From: DASQDT01 sp036380435
GTDB taxonomy: Bacteria; Acidobacteriota; Blastocatellia; Pyrinomonadales; Pyrinomonadaceae
Direction: 5' to 3'
Assembly (NCBI GenBank): GCA_036380435.1
Contig: DASVES010000154.1
Span: 4,524 to 68,523 of the forward strand
Length of the DNA: 64,000 nt
The notes below the pieces were generated by a model, which was not told the DNA's origin, searched no databases, and worked only from the letters and a program-made list of their open reading frames with translations. Shown here piece after piece: positions 39,331 through 47,993 of this stretch. A program made the translations under genes and the position numbers. How positions within the stretch are numbered: position 1 is the first letter of the stretch; each line of letters opens with the position of its first letter.

Positions 39331-39375
39331 GCGCGCCGTCTCAAAAACCTCGCAGTGAATCATTCATGGAGTTCG

Positions 39376-41646
39376 ATGATGAAAACTAAAGCCTCGCTTG
39401 CGCCGACCCTCCTCTGTCTCAGCCTGCTCGCGCCGGCCTTCGCGCAACAGCCCGTCGCTAATCCGGCGAGCGCGCCGCGACAACAGCCGACCCAGCCGCG
39501 GCCGCAGCAGGACGATGACGACATCGTGCGGATCACGTCGAACCTCGTGCAGCTCGACGTGATCGTCACGGACAAAGACGGCCGCCCCGTCACCGACCTG
39601 CGCCCCGAAGATTTCCAGATTTTCGAGGACGGCAAGGAACGCGAGATTACGAACTTCTCCTTTGTCTCGACCGAAGGCCCGTCGCCCGGCCAGCCCACGG
39701 AGGCGGGCGCTCCACAGCCGGCCCCACGCCGGACGGAAAAGGCACTGCCGCCCATGCCGAGCGCCCCGCTGCATAGGAGAGAGGTGCGGCGCACCATCGC
39801 GCTCGTCGTCGATAATCTGAGGATGAGCCACCTGAGCGCCACGTCGGCGCGCGAGGGGCTGCGGAAGTTCGTCAACGAGCAGATGCGGCCGGGCGACCTC
39901 GTCGGCATCTACACGACGCGCGGCGGCAGCGGCTCGCTCCAGCAGTTCACCTCCGACAAGACCCAGCTTCACCGGGCCATCGACCGCGTGCGCTGGTATC
40001 CGCCCCCCCTCGGCGGCGTGGGCGTGGACGTGTTCGAGCCTGCGCGGGACGACTCCACCTTCAAGCCGACCACGCCGGGCTCCGGCGGCACGCGCCTCGA
40101 CGGCTTGGCCGTTGGCAAGGAGGAGTTCGGGGACGCGGAGACGCGGCAGAGGCGAGAGCGCATGGACGAGCGCAACCGCGACCTCGTCGCCTACGGCGCG
40201 CTCGGCACGCTGCGCTACATCATCCGCGGAATGCAGGAAGCGCCGGGGCGGAAGTCGGTCGTGCTGTTCTCCGACGGGATACCGCTCTTCTCACGCAATG
40301 ACGGCGCGGCGTCGCGCTCGTTCGACGCCATGGATCGGGTCATCGAATCGGCCACCCGCGCCGCGGTCGTCATCTACACGGTGGACGCGCGCGGCGTTCA
40401 CATCCCCGGCATGATCACCGCGGCCGACGACGTGCGCCCGAACGCCACCCAGAGTCTGGTTGAATCGCGTCTCGAAAAGGGAGCCCGCGCCGAGGACGGT
40501 TTGACCTACCTCCCGGCCAAGACGGGCGGCCTCTTCGTCCGCGGCACGAACAACATGGACCGCGCGCTCGAACGCGTGATGCGCGACCAAGGCGGTTTCT
40601 ACCTGCTCGGCTACCGCCCCACGGAGCAGACCTTCAAGGGCGGAAGCAAAGCCTTTCGTGAGATCGACGTGAAGGTCAGACGCTCGGGCGTGAGCGTCCG
40701 CTCGCGCGGTGGGTTCATGGCCATCACGGACGAGGATGCGCGCCGCGAGACGCGCGGCAGCGACAAGGAGCTGTACGCCCTGCTTGCGTCGCCCGTCAAC
40801 GCCGGCGGCGTTTACGTCCGCCTGACGGCGCGGGTCGTCGGCGACCCGCGCGGAGGTGGGTCGGCGGCCCGCATGCTCCTGCACGTGGACGGCAAAGACC
40901 TGACCTTCACCGACGCGCCCGAGGGCGGCGGCTATAAAAAACTCGTCCTCGACGTGGCGGCCGTCACGCTCGGCAAGGAGGGACAGATCATCGACGAGTT
41001 CAACCGCACGCACACCGTCCGCACGGGCGGCGAGCATCTCGACAACATCGTCCGCCACGGCCTGACCTACACGGCCGACGTGCCCGTCAAAAAGCCCGGC
41101 ACCTACCAACTCCGCATCGTCGTGCGCGATCAGGCGTCCCAGCGCGTCGGCTCGGCGAGCCAGCTCATCGACGTGCCCGACCTCAGTAAGCAGCGCCTCA
41201 CGCTCTCAGGACTCACGCTGCGCGAGATCGTCGCCGGGGGCGCACAGCAGCAATCGCCGCCCGATTCGGCGCGGCCCACGGCTGAGACGGCGATTGCGGC
41301 CGTCACCAGCCTCTCCGACCCTGCCGTCCGACGCTTCCGTCCCGGCGCCATCCTCGCCTACGGCTCACAGGTTTATCACACGACGGCCGGCGGCGGGCCG
41401 GGCGGGACGCCGCGTCTGACGGCTCAGGTGAGCCTGTTTCACAACGGCCAGCCGGTCGTGAAGGGCGCGCCCACCGCGGTCGAGTTCGACCCGACGCGGC
41501 CCGGCTGGCTCGAGGGCGCGCTACGGCTCGTCCCGCAGGCGAAGCCGGGCGAGTACGTCCTTCAGGTCGTTGTCACCGACGAGTCGGTCAAGGACAAGGA
41601 TCGGCGACAGACCGCGCAGTGGATCGACTTCGAGGTAATCAACTGA
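39376..41646 (+). CDS. Large secreted VWFA-related domain protein
   Basis: 756 residues. Start at 39376/39379 (tandem ATG ATG) has GGAG five to eight bases upstream. Signal peptide (LAPTLLCLSLLAPAFAQ), Pro/Gln-rich linker, VWFA-related domain (~50-390: LDVIVTDKDGRPVTDLRPEDF, IALVVDNLRMSHLSATSAREGL, GRKSVVLFSDGIPLF, FYLLGYRPTEQTF) and a ~330-residue C-terminal part of beta-sandwich appearance. The MIDAS DxSxS is replaced by DNLRMS, so metal binding may be altered relative to the neighbour at 38080. The two genes are adjacent and co-directional, and probably arose by duplication followed by domain gain. Confidence 0.85.
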   Translation: MMKTKASLAPTLLCLSLLAPAFAQQPVANPASAPRQQPTQPRPQQDDDDIVRITSNLVQLDVIVTDKDGRPVTDLRPEDFQIFEDGKEREITNFSFVSTEGPSPGQPTEAGAPQPAPRRTEKALPPMPSAPLHRREVRRTIALVVDNLRMSHLSATSAREGLRKFVNEQMRPGDLVGIYTTRGGSGSLQQFTSDKTQLHRAIDRVRWYPPPLGGVGVDVFEPARDDSTFKPTTPGSGGTRLDGLAVGKEEFGDAETRQRRERMDERNRDLVAYGALGTLRYIIRGMQEAPGRKSVVLFSDGIPLFSRNDGAASRSFDAMDRVIESATRAAVVIYTVDARGVHIPGMITAADDVRPNATQSLVESRLEKGARAEDGLTYLPAKTGGLFVRGTNNMDRALERVMRDQGGFYLLGYRPTEQTFKGGSKAFREIDVKVRRSGVSVRSRGGFMAITDEDARRETRGSDKELYALLASPVNAGGVYVRLTARVVGDPRGGGSAARMLLHVDGKDLTFTDAPEGGGYKKLVLDVAAVTLGKEGQIIDEFNRTHTVRTGGEHLDNIVRHGLTYTADVPVKKPGTYQLRIVVRDQASQRVGSASQLIDVPDLSKQRLTLSGLTLREIVAGGAQQQSPPDSARPTAETAIAAVTSLSDPAVRRFRPGAILAYGSQVYHTTAGGGPGGTPRLTAQVSLFHNGQPVVKGAPTAVEFDPTRPGWLEGALRLVPQAKPGEYVLQVVVTDESVKDKDRRQTAQWIDFEVIN

Positions 41647-41663
41647 AGGCCAGAGGCCGGTGG

Positions 41664-42404
41664 ATGGACGATTACACGAGCGACACATACGGCGAGCGCC
41701 ACGCCGACATCTACGACGAGCGCCTGCCTGACTACGACGAGGCCGCCATCGAGATGCTCGTCGGGCTGGCGGGCGGCGGGCGTGCGCTGGAGCTTGGCGT
41801 CGGCACGGGCCGCGTCGCCCTGCCGCTCGCGGCCCGAGGCGTGGAAGTCAACGGCATCGACGCTTCACCCCGAATGGTCGAGAGGATGCGCGCCAAGCCC
41901 GGCGGCGAGGCCGTGCGCGTGACCTTCGGCGATTTCGCCGGGGTCGAAGCCGAAGGCGAGTTCGCGCTCGTCTACGTCGTCTTCAACACCATCTTCGCGC
42001 TGCTCACGCAGGACGAGCAGGTGCGCTGCTTCCGCAACGTCGCGCGCCGGCTCGCGCCCGGCGGCGTCTTCCTCATCGAAGCCTTCGTGCCCGACCCGAC
42101 GTTTCACCCCGGCGGCCAGAGCGTCAAGGTCGGACAGATGACCAACGACTTGGTCGAACTCCACGTCACGCAACTCGACGCGGCGACGCAGATGCTCGTG
42201 GGTCAGCAAATCCGTTTCGACGGCGCGGGCGCGCGACTCTACCCCGTACAACTCCGCTACGCGTGGCCCTCGGAGCTGGACTTGATGGCCCGGCTCGCCG
42301 GCCTCTCCCTGCGCCAACGCCATGCGGGCTGGCGCCGCGAGCCGTTCGACGCGCGGAGCACGAAACACGTCTCGGTCTACGCGCGCGAGGGTGACGCCGG
42401 ATGA
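41664..42404 (+). CDS. Class I SAM-dependent methyltransferase
   Basis: 246 residues. Start ATG 41664 (MDDYTSDTYGERHADIYDER) fits the family; longer starts run into the previous gene. Motif I is ALELGVGTGRVALPLAARG (~52-70), with the acidic residue in NGIDASPRM and the late motif ARRLAPGGVFLIEAF. This is a small-molecule type, close to SAM methyltransferases that act on peptides or natural products; the substrate is unknown. Its stop overlaps the start of the metallopeptidase gene (ATGA), the first of two such overlaps in a three-gene operon. Confidence 0.85.
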   Translation: MDDYTSDTYGERHADIYDERLPDYDEAAIEMLVGLAGGGRALELGVGTGRVALPLAARGVEVNGIDASPRMVERMRAKPGGEAVRVTFGDFAGVEAEGEFALVYVVFNTIFALLTQDEQVRCFRNVARRLAPGGVFLIEAFVPDPTFHPGGQSVKVGQMTNDLVELHVTQLDAATQMLVGQQIRFDGAGARLYPVQLRYAWPSELDLMARLAGLSLRQRHAGWRREPFDARSTKHVSVYAREGDAG

Positions 42405-43447
42405 GTCCCACGCGCGCGAAGGCGTCCAGAGGTGTGAACTCGAAATGGCACAGGCTGAGCGACGATGAGTTGCTCGACATGCGTCTGTGCGATCTGCCCG
42501 TGAGCATCCGCAAGACGCCGCTCGAAGGGCGTATCGTGCGGCTCTACTCGGAATTGGCCGAGCGCGGCCTGCGCTTCCGCCCGCACATCTGGCTCTCGGA
42601 GGATTGGTTCTCGCCCGACGGCGTGCCCGGCTTCGCCATCCCGTTCTACCTCGCGCACCCGCGCCTCGTGAAGCTTGAGCGCGCGCAGATGCTCGAAGTC
42701 GAGGGCGGCGCCGAGAAGGAATGTCTCGCCATCATGCGCCACGAGGCGGGCCACGCCGTCTCGAACGCCTTCAACCTCCACCGCCGCCGCCGCTGGCGCG
42801 AGGCGTTCGGACGCTTCACCGCGCCCTACCCCGAGCACTACATGCCCGACCCTACCAGCCGCGGCTTCGTCCTCCACCTCGGCGCATGGTACGCACAGGC
42901 CCACCCGGCCGAGGACTTCGCCGAGACCTTCGCCGTCTGGCTCGCGCCCGGCTCGCGCTGGCGCAAGCGTTACGTGAGTTGGCCGGCCATGAAGAAACTG
43001 CGTTACGTGGACGAGCTGATGCGCGAGATCGCGGGCGCTCGTCCGCCCAACAACAGCCGGCAGAAGGTCGAGCCTCTGGCCGAGATCAAAAAGACGCTGC
43101 GCGAGCACTACCGGCGCAAGCGCGGCCACTACTCCTTCAAGTGGCCCGCCTACTACGACCGCGACCTCAAACGAATCTTTTCGGACGACGAGGCCCACCG
43201 CGCTTCGGCCACGGCCGCCAGCCTCCTGCGCCGTCACCGTCGCGAGCTGGGGCGCCTCGTCGCCGACGTGACCGGCGTCCACAACTACGCCGTCGATCAG
43301 GTCCTGAAGAACATGATCGACCGCTGCAAGGAGCTGCGCCTGCGCGTCCCCCTACACGAGGAGAATGCCAAAGAGCGCGCTCTCATCATGCTCACCGCGC
43401 ACACGATGAATATCGTGCACGCCGGCTATCACCGCGTCCCGCTATGA
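42401..43447 (+). CDS. Putative zinc-binding metallopeptidase
   Basis: 348 residues, no signal peptide. The zincin motif HEAGH is at 114-118 (MRHEAGHAVSNAF), with a probable third ligand in PAEDFAETFAVWL (Glu171 or Glu175). The family is annotated as putative zinc-binding metallopeptidase and has no known substrate. It is cytoplasmic by sequence. It overlaps the methyltransferase upstream and the ATP-grasp ligase downstream by four bases each (ATGA), which means coupled translation and probably fixed stoichiometry. Confidence 0.8.
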   Translation: MSPTRAKASRGVNSKWHRLSDDELLDMRLCDLPVSIRKTPLEGRIVRLYSELAERGLRFRPHIWLSEDWFSPDGVPGFAIPFYLAHPRLVKLERAQMLEVEGGAEKECLAIMRHEAGHAVSNAFNLHRRRRWREAFGRFTAPYPEHYMPDPTSRGFVLHLGAWYAQAHPAEDFAETFAVWLAPGSRWRKRYVSWPAMKKLRYVDELMREIAGARPPNNSRQKVEPLAEIKKTLREHYRRKRGHYSFKWPAYYDRDLKRIFSDDEAHRASATAASLLRRHRRELGRLVADVTGVHNYAVDQVLKNMIDRCKELRLRVPLHEENAKERALIMLTAHTMNIVHAGYHRVPL

Positions 43448-44487
43448 CGAAGAAAAAAAAGCCGACCGTCAAGAAGCTCCGCATTCTCGTGCTCTGCCAG
43501 CACGACCTCGTCCCGCCCGACGCGCTCCCCGAGGGCGTGGCGAAGGAGACGCTGCGCTGGCGCACCGAGTACGACGTGGTCTCCACCTTACGCTCGATGG
43601 GCCACGACGTTTACCCCGTCGGCCTCTACGACGAGACGGACGTGATTCGCACGGCGATGCAGGATCACGAGCCGCACGTCGCCTTCAATCTCATCGAAGA
43701 GTTCGACCGCCAGCCCATGTTCGACCAGCACGTCGTCAGCTATCTGGAGCTGAAGCGTCTGCCCTACACGGGCTGCAACCCGCGCGGCCTGACCATCGCC
43801 AAAGATAAGGCGCTCACCAAGAAGATTCTGGCCTACCACCGTATCAACGTCCCCGGCTTCGGCGTCTTCCCGCAAGGACGCAAGGTGCGCCGGCCCGCGC
43901 GCCTGCGCTTTCCGCTGCTCGTCAAGTCCGTGACGGTCGAAGGCTCGGTCGGCATCTCGCAGGCTTCCATCGTCAACACTGACGAAAAACTCGCCGAGCG
44001 CGTCGATTTCATCCACCGGCAGACGAACTCGCCGGCCATCGCCGAGGAGTTCATCGAGGGGAGAGAAATCTACGTCGGCGTCATCGGCAACCGTCTGCTG
44101 AAGGCTTACACGCCGTGGGAGCTGGAGATGAAGACGCTGCCCGAGGGGACTGTGAACATCGCCACGGGGAAGGTGAAGTGGAACCCGAAGTATCAGGAGA
44201 AAGTCGGCCTCGTCACGCACGCGGCCGAGGTCACGCCCGAGCTGCGCCGCCGCCTCGAACATCTCTCGAAGCGCATCTACCGCCTGCTGTTTCTCTCCGG
44301 CTACGGCCGTCTCGACTACCGCATCACCGAGGACGGCCGCATCTATCTCCTCGAAGCCAACCCCAACCCGCAAATCGCCCACAACGAGGACTTCGCCGAC
44401 TCGGCCGAAGACTGCGGCGTCAAATACGGCCCGCTGCTCCAGAAAATCCTCACCCTCGGCATGAGCTACGAGCCGGGCGTGGTGTAA
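43444..44487 (+). CDS. D-Ala-D-Ala ligase-like ATP-grasp protein
   Basis: 347 residues. An N-terminal Rossmann-like domain (KLRILVLCQHDLVPPD; AFNLIEEFDRQPMFDQHVVSYLE) leads into an ATP-grasp fold with PLLVKSVTVEGSVGIS (ATP-binding Lys and loop), IAEEFIEGREIYVGVIG and LLEANPNPQIA (Mg-binding Glu/Asn near 303-305). It is longer at the front than typical Ddl and lacks a clear second D-Ala-specific motif, so a different amino-acid or peptide ligation is likely. It is coupled to the metallopeptidase gene by an ATGA overlap. Together the three genes could build and trim a modified peptide (inference). Confidence 0.8.
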   Translation: MTKKKKPTVKKLRILVLCQHDLVPPDALPEGVAKETLRWRTEYDVVSTLRSMGHDVYPVGLYDETDVIRTAMQDHEPHVAFNLIEEFDRQPMFDQHVVSYLELKRLPYTGCNPRGLTIAKDKALTKKILAYHRINVPGFGVFPQGRKVRRPARLRFPLLVKSVTVEGSVGISQASIVNTDEKLAERVDFIHRQTNSPAIAEEFIEGREIYVGVIGNRLLKAYTPWELEMKTLPEGTVNIATGKVKWNPKYQEKVGLVTHAAEVTPELRRRLEHLSKRIYRLLFLSGYGRLDYRITEDGRIYLLEANPNPQIAHNEDFADSAEDCGVKYGPLLQKILTLGMSYEPGVV

Positions 44488-44491
44488 AAAA

Positions 44492-44578
44492 GCAGTCAGG
44501 AGTCAGGAGTCAGGAGTCAGAATAAAAACGGAGGCGCTGTCTTCATTCTGACTCCTGACTCCTGACTCCTGGCTCCTG
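44492..44578. repeat. Heptamer (GGAGTCA) palindrome
   Basis: Arms 44492-44523 and 44545-44578, with four units each and a short AT-rich loop containing AATAAAAAC, the same loop start as at 5231. It lies five bases after the ATP-grasp stop. Confidence 0.8.
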
Positions 44579-44584
44579 TTTTAT

Positions 44585-44616
44585 CCCTTTCGTCCTGAAG
44601 CGCGGCCCTTTCGTCC
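44585..44616 (+). promoter_or_regulatory. Direct repeats upstream of the LytS promoter (likely LytTR site)
   Basis: CCCTTTCGTCC occurs at 44585-44595 and again, unchanged, at 44606-44616: 21 bp from start to start, i.e. two helical turns. LytTR regulators bind ~9-bp direct repeats about 21-22 bp apart upstream of -35. The LytTR regulator encoded at 46008 is the obvious candidate, giving autoregulation (inference). Confidence 0.5.
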
Positions 44617-44624
44617 CACGCCGC

Positions 44625-44654
44625 TTCACAGGGCGGCGCGGGGGCGTTTATACT
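44625..44654 (+). promoter_or_regulatory. Promoter of the LytS-like kinase gene
   Basis: TTCACA (44625-44630), 18 bp, TATACT (44649-44654). It starts nine bases after the second direct repeat, the usual position for an activator site. The transcript would start near 44661 with a ~40-nt leader. Confidence 0.5.
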
Positions 44655-44700
44655 CACGCGTTTCGACGGGGTGGGCGGCGCGCGACTGTGGGTGCTTTCT

Positions 44701-45831
44701 ATGGATTTGCCGACTGAGACCGAGAAGAAGCCGGTGTGGCAGAGGCGCTGGTTCCTGTGGGCGCTGATTTTCGGCGTCTGGACGTTCCTCGCCTTCTTCT
44801 TCACGGGGCAGGTCTATTTCTCCCGGCGCATCATGGAGCGCCCGATACCGTGGTCGGAGGTCGCTCGGGAACAGTTCATCTACCCGTACATGTGGGCGCT
44901 GGCGACGCCGCTCATCCTCTGGCTCGCCGGCCGCTATCCCGTCGAGCGGCCCCGTCTCAAGCAGCACCTGCTCATCCACCTCCTCTTTAGTACGGCGCTC
45001 ACCGTCCTCATCATGAGCGCCTTCCAGTTCGTCTATTATGTGCTCTACCTCATGCCCCAGGGCAAGACCTTCTCCCCGGTGAGCATGCTGCGCGCCACCG
45101 TCTTCAACGCCAGCGAAAACTACGGCCTCTACGGCCTCATCGTCTTGCTGCACCACGTTTATCGCTACTACAACCGCTTCCGGCAGGGTGAGCTGCGCGC
45201 TTCGCAACTCGAAGCGCGTCTGTCGCAGGCGCAGCTTCAGGCCCTCAAGATGCAGCTCCACCCACACTTCCTCTTCAACACGCTCCACTCCATCTCCTCG
45301 CTCGTCCACAAGGACCCGGAGGCGGCCGACAAGATGCTCGCGCGCCTCGGCGACTTCCTGCGGATGACGCTGGAGAACTCCGGCGCGCAGGAGGTGAAGC
45401 TCAAACAGGAGCTTGAGTTCCTCCGCTGCTATCTGGAGATCGAGCGCATACGCTTCCGCGACCGCCTCACCACCGAGATGAACATCGACCCGAAGTCGTT
45501 AGACACACGCGTCCCCAACCTCATCCTCCAGCCCATCGTCGAAAACGCCATCCGCCACGGCGTAGCGCCCCGCTCCGCACCGGGCCGCATCGAGATTGAG
45601 TCGAAACAGCACAACGGCACCCTGCGTATAGAGGTCAGGGACAACGGGCCGGGGCTGTTACCGAATCAAAGGGCCGACGGCCTGTTACACAAAGGTCTCG
45701 GGCTCGCCAACACGAAGGCACGCCTCGAACAGCTCTACGGCGCGGCGCACCGTCTCGAGTTGGCCGAAAATCCCGGTGGCGGCCTGCTGGTGGCACTGGA
45801 AATTCCGACCCGCCGCGAGCCGGCCCTCTAA
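44701..45831 (+). CDS. LytS/YehU-type sensor histidine kinase
   Basis: 376 residues. Four membrane helices (~18-36, 60-78, 92-118, 140-155) with no large extracellular domain are followed by a coiled linker and the His_kinase (PF06580-type) domain: ALKMQLHPHFLFNTLHSISS with phospho-acceptor His189, then an HATPase with IVENAIRHGV (N box), DNGPGL and GLGLANTKARL. It should sense a membrane-linked signal and phosphorylate the LytTR regulator at 46008. The ATG at 44701 is preceded only weakly by a ribosome site; an upstream in-frame start at 44671 would lie next to the predicted transcription start. Confidence 0.88.
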   Translation: MDLPTETEKKPVWQRRWFLWALIFGVWTFLAFFFTGQVYFSRRIMERPIPWSEVAREQFIYPYMWALATPLILWLAGRYPVERPRLKQHLLIHLLFSTALTVLIMSAFQFVYYVLYLMPQGKTFSPVSMLRATVFNASENYGLYGLIVLLHHVYRYYNRFRQGELRASQLEARLSQAQLQALKMQLHPHFLFNTLHSISSLVHKDPEAADKMLARLGDFLRMTLENSGAQEVKLKQELEFLRCYLEIERIRFRDRLTTEMNIDPKSLDTRVPNLILQPIVENAIRHGVAPRSAPGRIEIESKQHNGTLRIEVRDNGPGLLPNQRADGLLHKGLGLANTKARLEQLYGAAHRLELAENPGGGLLVALEIPTRREPAL

Positions 45832-45919
45832 AGTCCTAAACGCCTGATAAGAAAAGCATTCGGCCCCGCGCGAGCGGCTACTTGCCGACCCGGCCCGCCA
45901 CAAAACGGGCGTGGGCGGT

Positions 45920-45936
45920 GTTCTATTTTTAAGAAC
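45920..45936. promoter_or_regulatory. AT-cored palindrome between kinase and regulator genes
   Basis: GTTCT-ATTTTTA-AGAAC is a perfect 5-bp inverted repeat with an AT-rich centre, ~72 bases before the regulator start. It could be an operator or chance; no -35/-10 pair stands out nearby. Confidence 0.25.
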
Positions 45937-46007
45937 GGGTGCGAGAAGTTTCGGCAACCTGCGGGCGGTCACGCGCGTGTAAGGGGTCTAGAGAGGGCAG
46001 GTAAAGG

Positions 46008-46820
46008 ATGGCTTCGGACGCCCCCTCGCGAATCCGGGTGCTCGTCGTTGACGACGAGCCTCTGGCGCGAGAAAAAATTCGCGAGATGGTCAAGCGCGAC
46101 GCGGAGATCGAGATCGTCGGCGAGTGTTCGAGCGGCGCCGAGGCTGTCTCGGCCGTGCGCGAGCTGCGCCCCGACCTGTTGCTGCTCGACGTGCAGATGC
46201 CCGAACTCGGCGGCTTTGAAGTTCTTCAGGCGCTCGACGGCGAGCACCCGCCCGCCGTCATCTTCGTCACGGCCTACGACCAGTACGCCGTGCGCGCCTT
46301 CGAGGTACACGCGCTCGATTACCTTCTGAAGCCCTTCGACCGTGAGCGTTTCGAGGCCGCGATGGGGCACGCCAAGGCGCACCTGCGCGGACAGGGCCGC
46401 GGCGGCGGCGACTCAAACGGCGCCGGCGGCCCGTTCGACCGGAGGATTCTCGACCTGCTCGAAGAGTTGAAGGCCGAGAAGCGTTACGCCGAGCGACTCG
46501 TCGTCAAGGACGCGGGCCGCGTCTTCTTTCTGGAGACGGCCGAGATCGAATGGGTCGAGGCCGAGGGCAACTACATCAACGTCCACACGCAGAAGAAGTC
46601 GCACCTGCTGCGCGAGACCATCAGCGGACTCGAAGCGCAGCTCGACCCTCGGAAGTTCGTCCGCATCCATCGCTCGGCCATCGTCAACATCGGCAGCGTC
46701 CGCGAGCTTCAGCCGTGGACGCACGGCGAGTACCACGTCATCCTGCGTAACGGCACGAGCCTGACCTTGAGCCGCAACTACCGGGAGAACCTTCGCAACG
46801 TCCTCGGCAACGGGCTGTGA
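46008..46820 (+). CDS. LytTR-family response regulator
   Basis: 270 residues. Receiver domain (~9-125) with acidic pocket Asp15/Asp16, phospho-acceptor Asp61 (LLLLDVQMPE), Thr88 and Lys108 (YLLKPFD). A Gly/Asn linker (~130-142) leads to a LytTR DNA-binding domain (~165-268; IEWVEAEGNYINVHT, FVRIHRSAIVN, LTLSRNYRENL). The ATG has AAAGG directly upstream. It is the partner of the LytS-like kinase 176 bases upstream and probably binds the CCCTTTCGTCC repeats at 44585-44616. Confidence 0.9.
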   Translation: MASDAPSRIRVLVVDDEPLAREKIREMVKRDAEIEIVGECSSGAEAVSAVRELRPDLLLLDVQMPELGGFEVLQALDGEHPPAVIFVTAYDQYAVRAFEVHALDYLLKPFDRERFEAAMGHAKAHLRGQGRGGGDSNGAGGPFDRRILDLLEELKAEKRYAERLVVKDAGRVFFLETAEIEWVEAEGNYINVHTQKKSHLLRETISGLEAQLDPRKFVRIHRSAIVNIGSVRELQPWTHGEYHVILRNGTSLTLSRNYRENLRNVLGNGL

Positions 46821-46862
46821 CGTGCGCCGAACGGCGCGCGGCGGGGCGCGTCGGAGTCGAAC

Positions 46863-46879
46863 TGTAAATTGATTGTAAA
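46863..46879 (-). promoter_or_regulatory. Isolated TTTACA-N5-TTTACA pair
   Basis: On the minus strand TTTACA-ATCAA-TTTACA matches the box at other promoters exactly, but the DNA 20 bp further on is GC-rich with no -10, and no minus-strand gene follows. The rest of the 341-base gap 46821-47161 shows nothing recognisable. Possibly a site without promoter function, or chance. Confidence 0.25.
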
Positions 46880-47161
46880 GCGCGCCGCGGCCGCACACGG
46901 CTTCGAGTCCGCTCCGGCACGCGCCTTTGCCCTTTCATCACAAAATACTTCCGCGCATGCGTCCTGATCAATTAACTTCGACGCGTGCCAGCCCGCCGCC
47001 GTTCCCGGCGAAGACCATGTGTGACGAGCATGCCCGCCGCGTCGCACGCTCAGCCCCGTGGTCGCGCCAGAAGGGTCTCGGCTGTCATCGAATGTTAAGC
47101 GTCCGAATCGGGAACTCAATTAGTCGAAGGAGGGAATCAATTGTGCCAGGGAGGTGTGCCA

Positions 47162-47914
47162 ATGAGATTTCCTCTTGCTCCGAATGCGTTCGCGCTGATG
47201 CTCTGCGCCCCCATCTGGGTGGCGGCCTTCGAGACGCCGCCCTGCGTGCCCCCCGACGCCTGCGCCACGTTCGCCGAGAGCATGGCGATAGGTGCGACCG
47301 CCGGAGGGCGAGACGACTTGGCGGGGCCGCCGATGCCGACTGAAGCAGCCCCGGTGAAAATCATGCTCGAAGACGCGCAGCGGGCTGTACTCCTTGAAGA
47401 AGCCTACAAGGATGCCCGCGACGTGCTGGCCCGAGATGATGAGTGCAGCGACTTCTTCGGCGGACGTGACGGCGCACAACACGTCCTTGGCCGGCTCGTC
47501 GGTCAGTTGCGAGACGACCCGGCGCTCGAACCAAACATAGGCATCGTGATGAAGGGTGACTATACGAACATCATCAACTTACAAAGCGGCTTGAGCTATC
47601 GCCTGTTCACCGAGGCGATTGTCAACAGCAGAGGCCCCTTCTTCCGTAAGAACGACGGCCGGCGCGTGTTCCCGGACTGCGGCAGCTTCGCGCCGAACAC
47701 GCGGGGCGTGCGCGCCGCGATGCTCTTGCACGAACTGGGACACCTGATTCAAGGCGCCAATGGCCGCTGGCTGCTGCCGAACGACGGGAACAACCCGATG
47801 TTAGCCGAGCGCAACAGCAACCGCATCGAGAAGAAGTGTGGCCGGCAGATCAAAGCGCTCGACGCCAAACCGGCCCCGAGCGATCTGGGAACGGCGAAAC
47901 GCGCTCGCAGTTGA
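47162..47914 (+). CDS. Secreted protein with HELGH zinc-protease motif
   Basis: 250 residues. A signal peptide (FPLAPNAFALMLCAPIWVAA) is followed by a Cys-containing segment and a helical domain with HELGH at 190-194 (AMLLHELGHLIQGANGRW). A downstream ERNSNRIEKKC segment could supply a third metal ligand and a disulfide. No named peptidase family is recognised. Two starts compete: ATG 47162 with GGGAGGTG (47149-47156) and TTG 47141 with AAGGAGGG (47127-47134); the ATG gives a better signal peptide. The Fis-type gene follows 79 bases downstream. Confidence 0.65.
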   Translation: MRFPLAPNAFALMLCAPIWVAAFETPPCVPPDACATFAESMAIGATAGGRDDLAGPPMPTEAAPVKIMLEDAQRAVLLEEAYKDARDVLARDDECSDFFGGRDGAQHVLGRLVGQLRDDPALEPNIGIVMKGDYTNIINLQSGLSYRLFTEAIVNSRGPFFRKNDGRRVFPDCGSFAPNTRGVRAAMLLHELGHLIQGANGRWLLPNDGNNPMLAERNSNRIEKKCGRQIKALDAKPAPSDLGTAKRARS

Positions 47915-47993
47915 AGGGAAAGTTAAACGAGGCTTCAACGCCGCGCGTTTAAAGCTGCGGGCGGGCCTGGGAAACAATAGGGAGGTTTACGAG

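Noticed and set aside
43444..44487. Naming the ATP-grasp gene ddl
   Set aside because: The fold matches, but the operon partners and the long N-terminal region do not fit a housekeeping D-Ala-D-Ala ligase.
46863..46879. A fifth member of the TTTACA promoter set
   Set aside because: The boxes match exactly but there is no -10 at 20 bp and no gene in that direction, so it was kept only as a low-confidence site.
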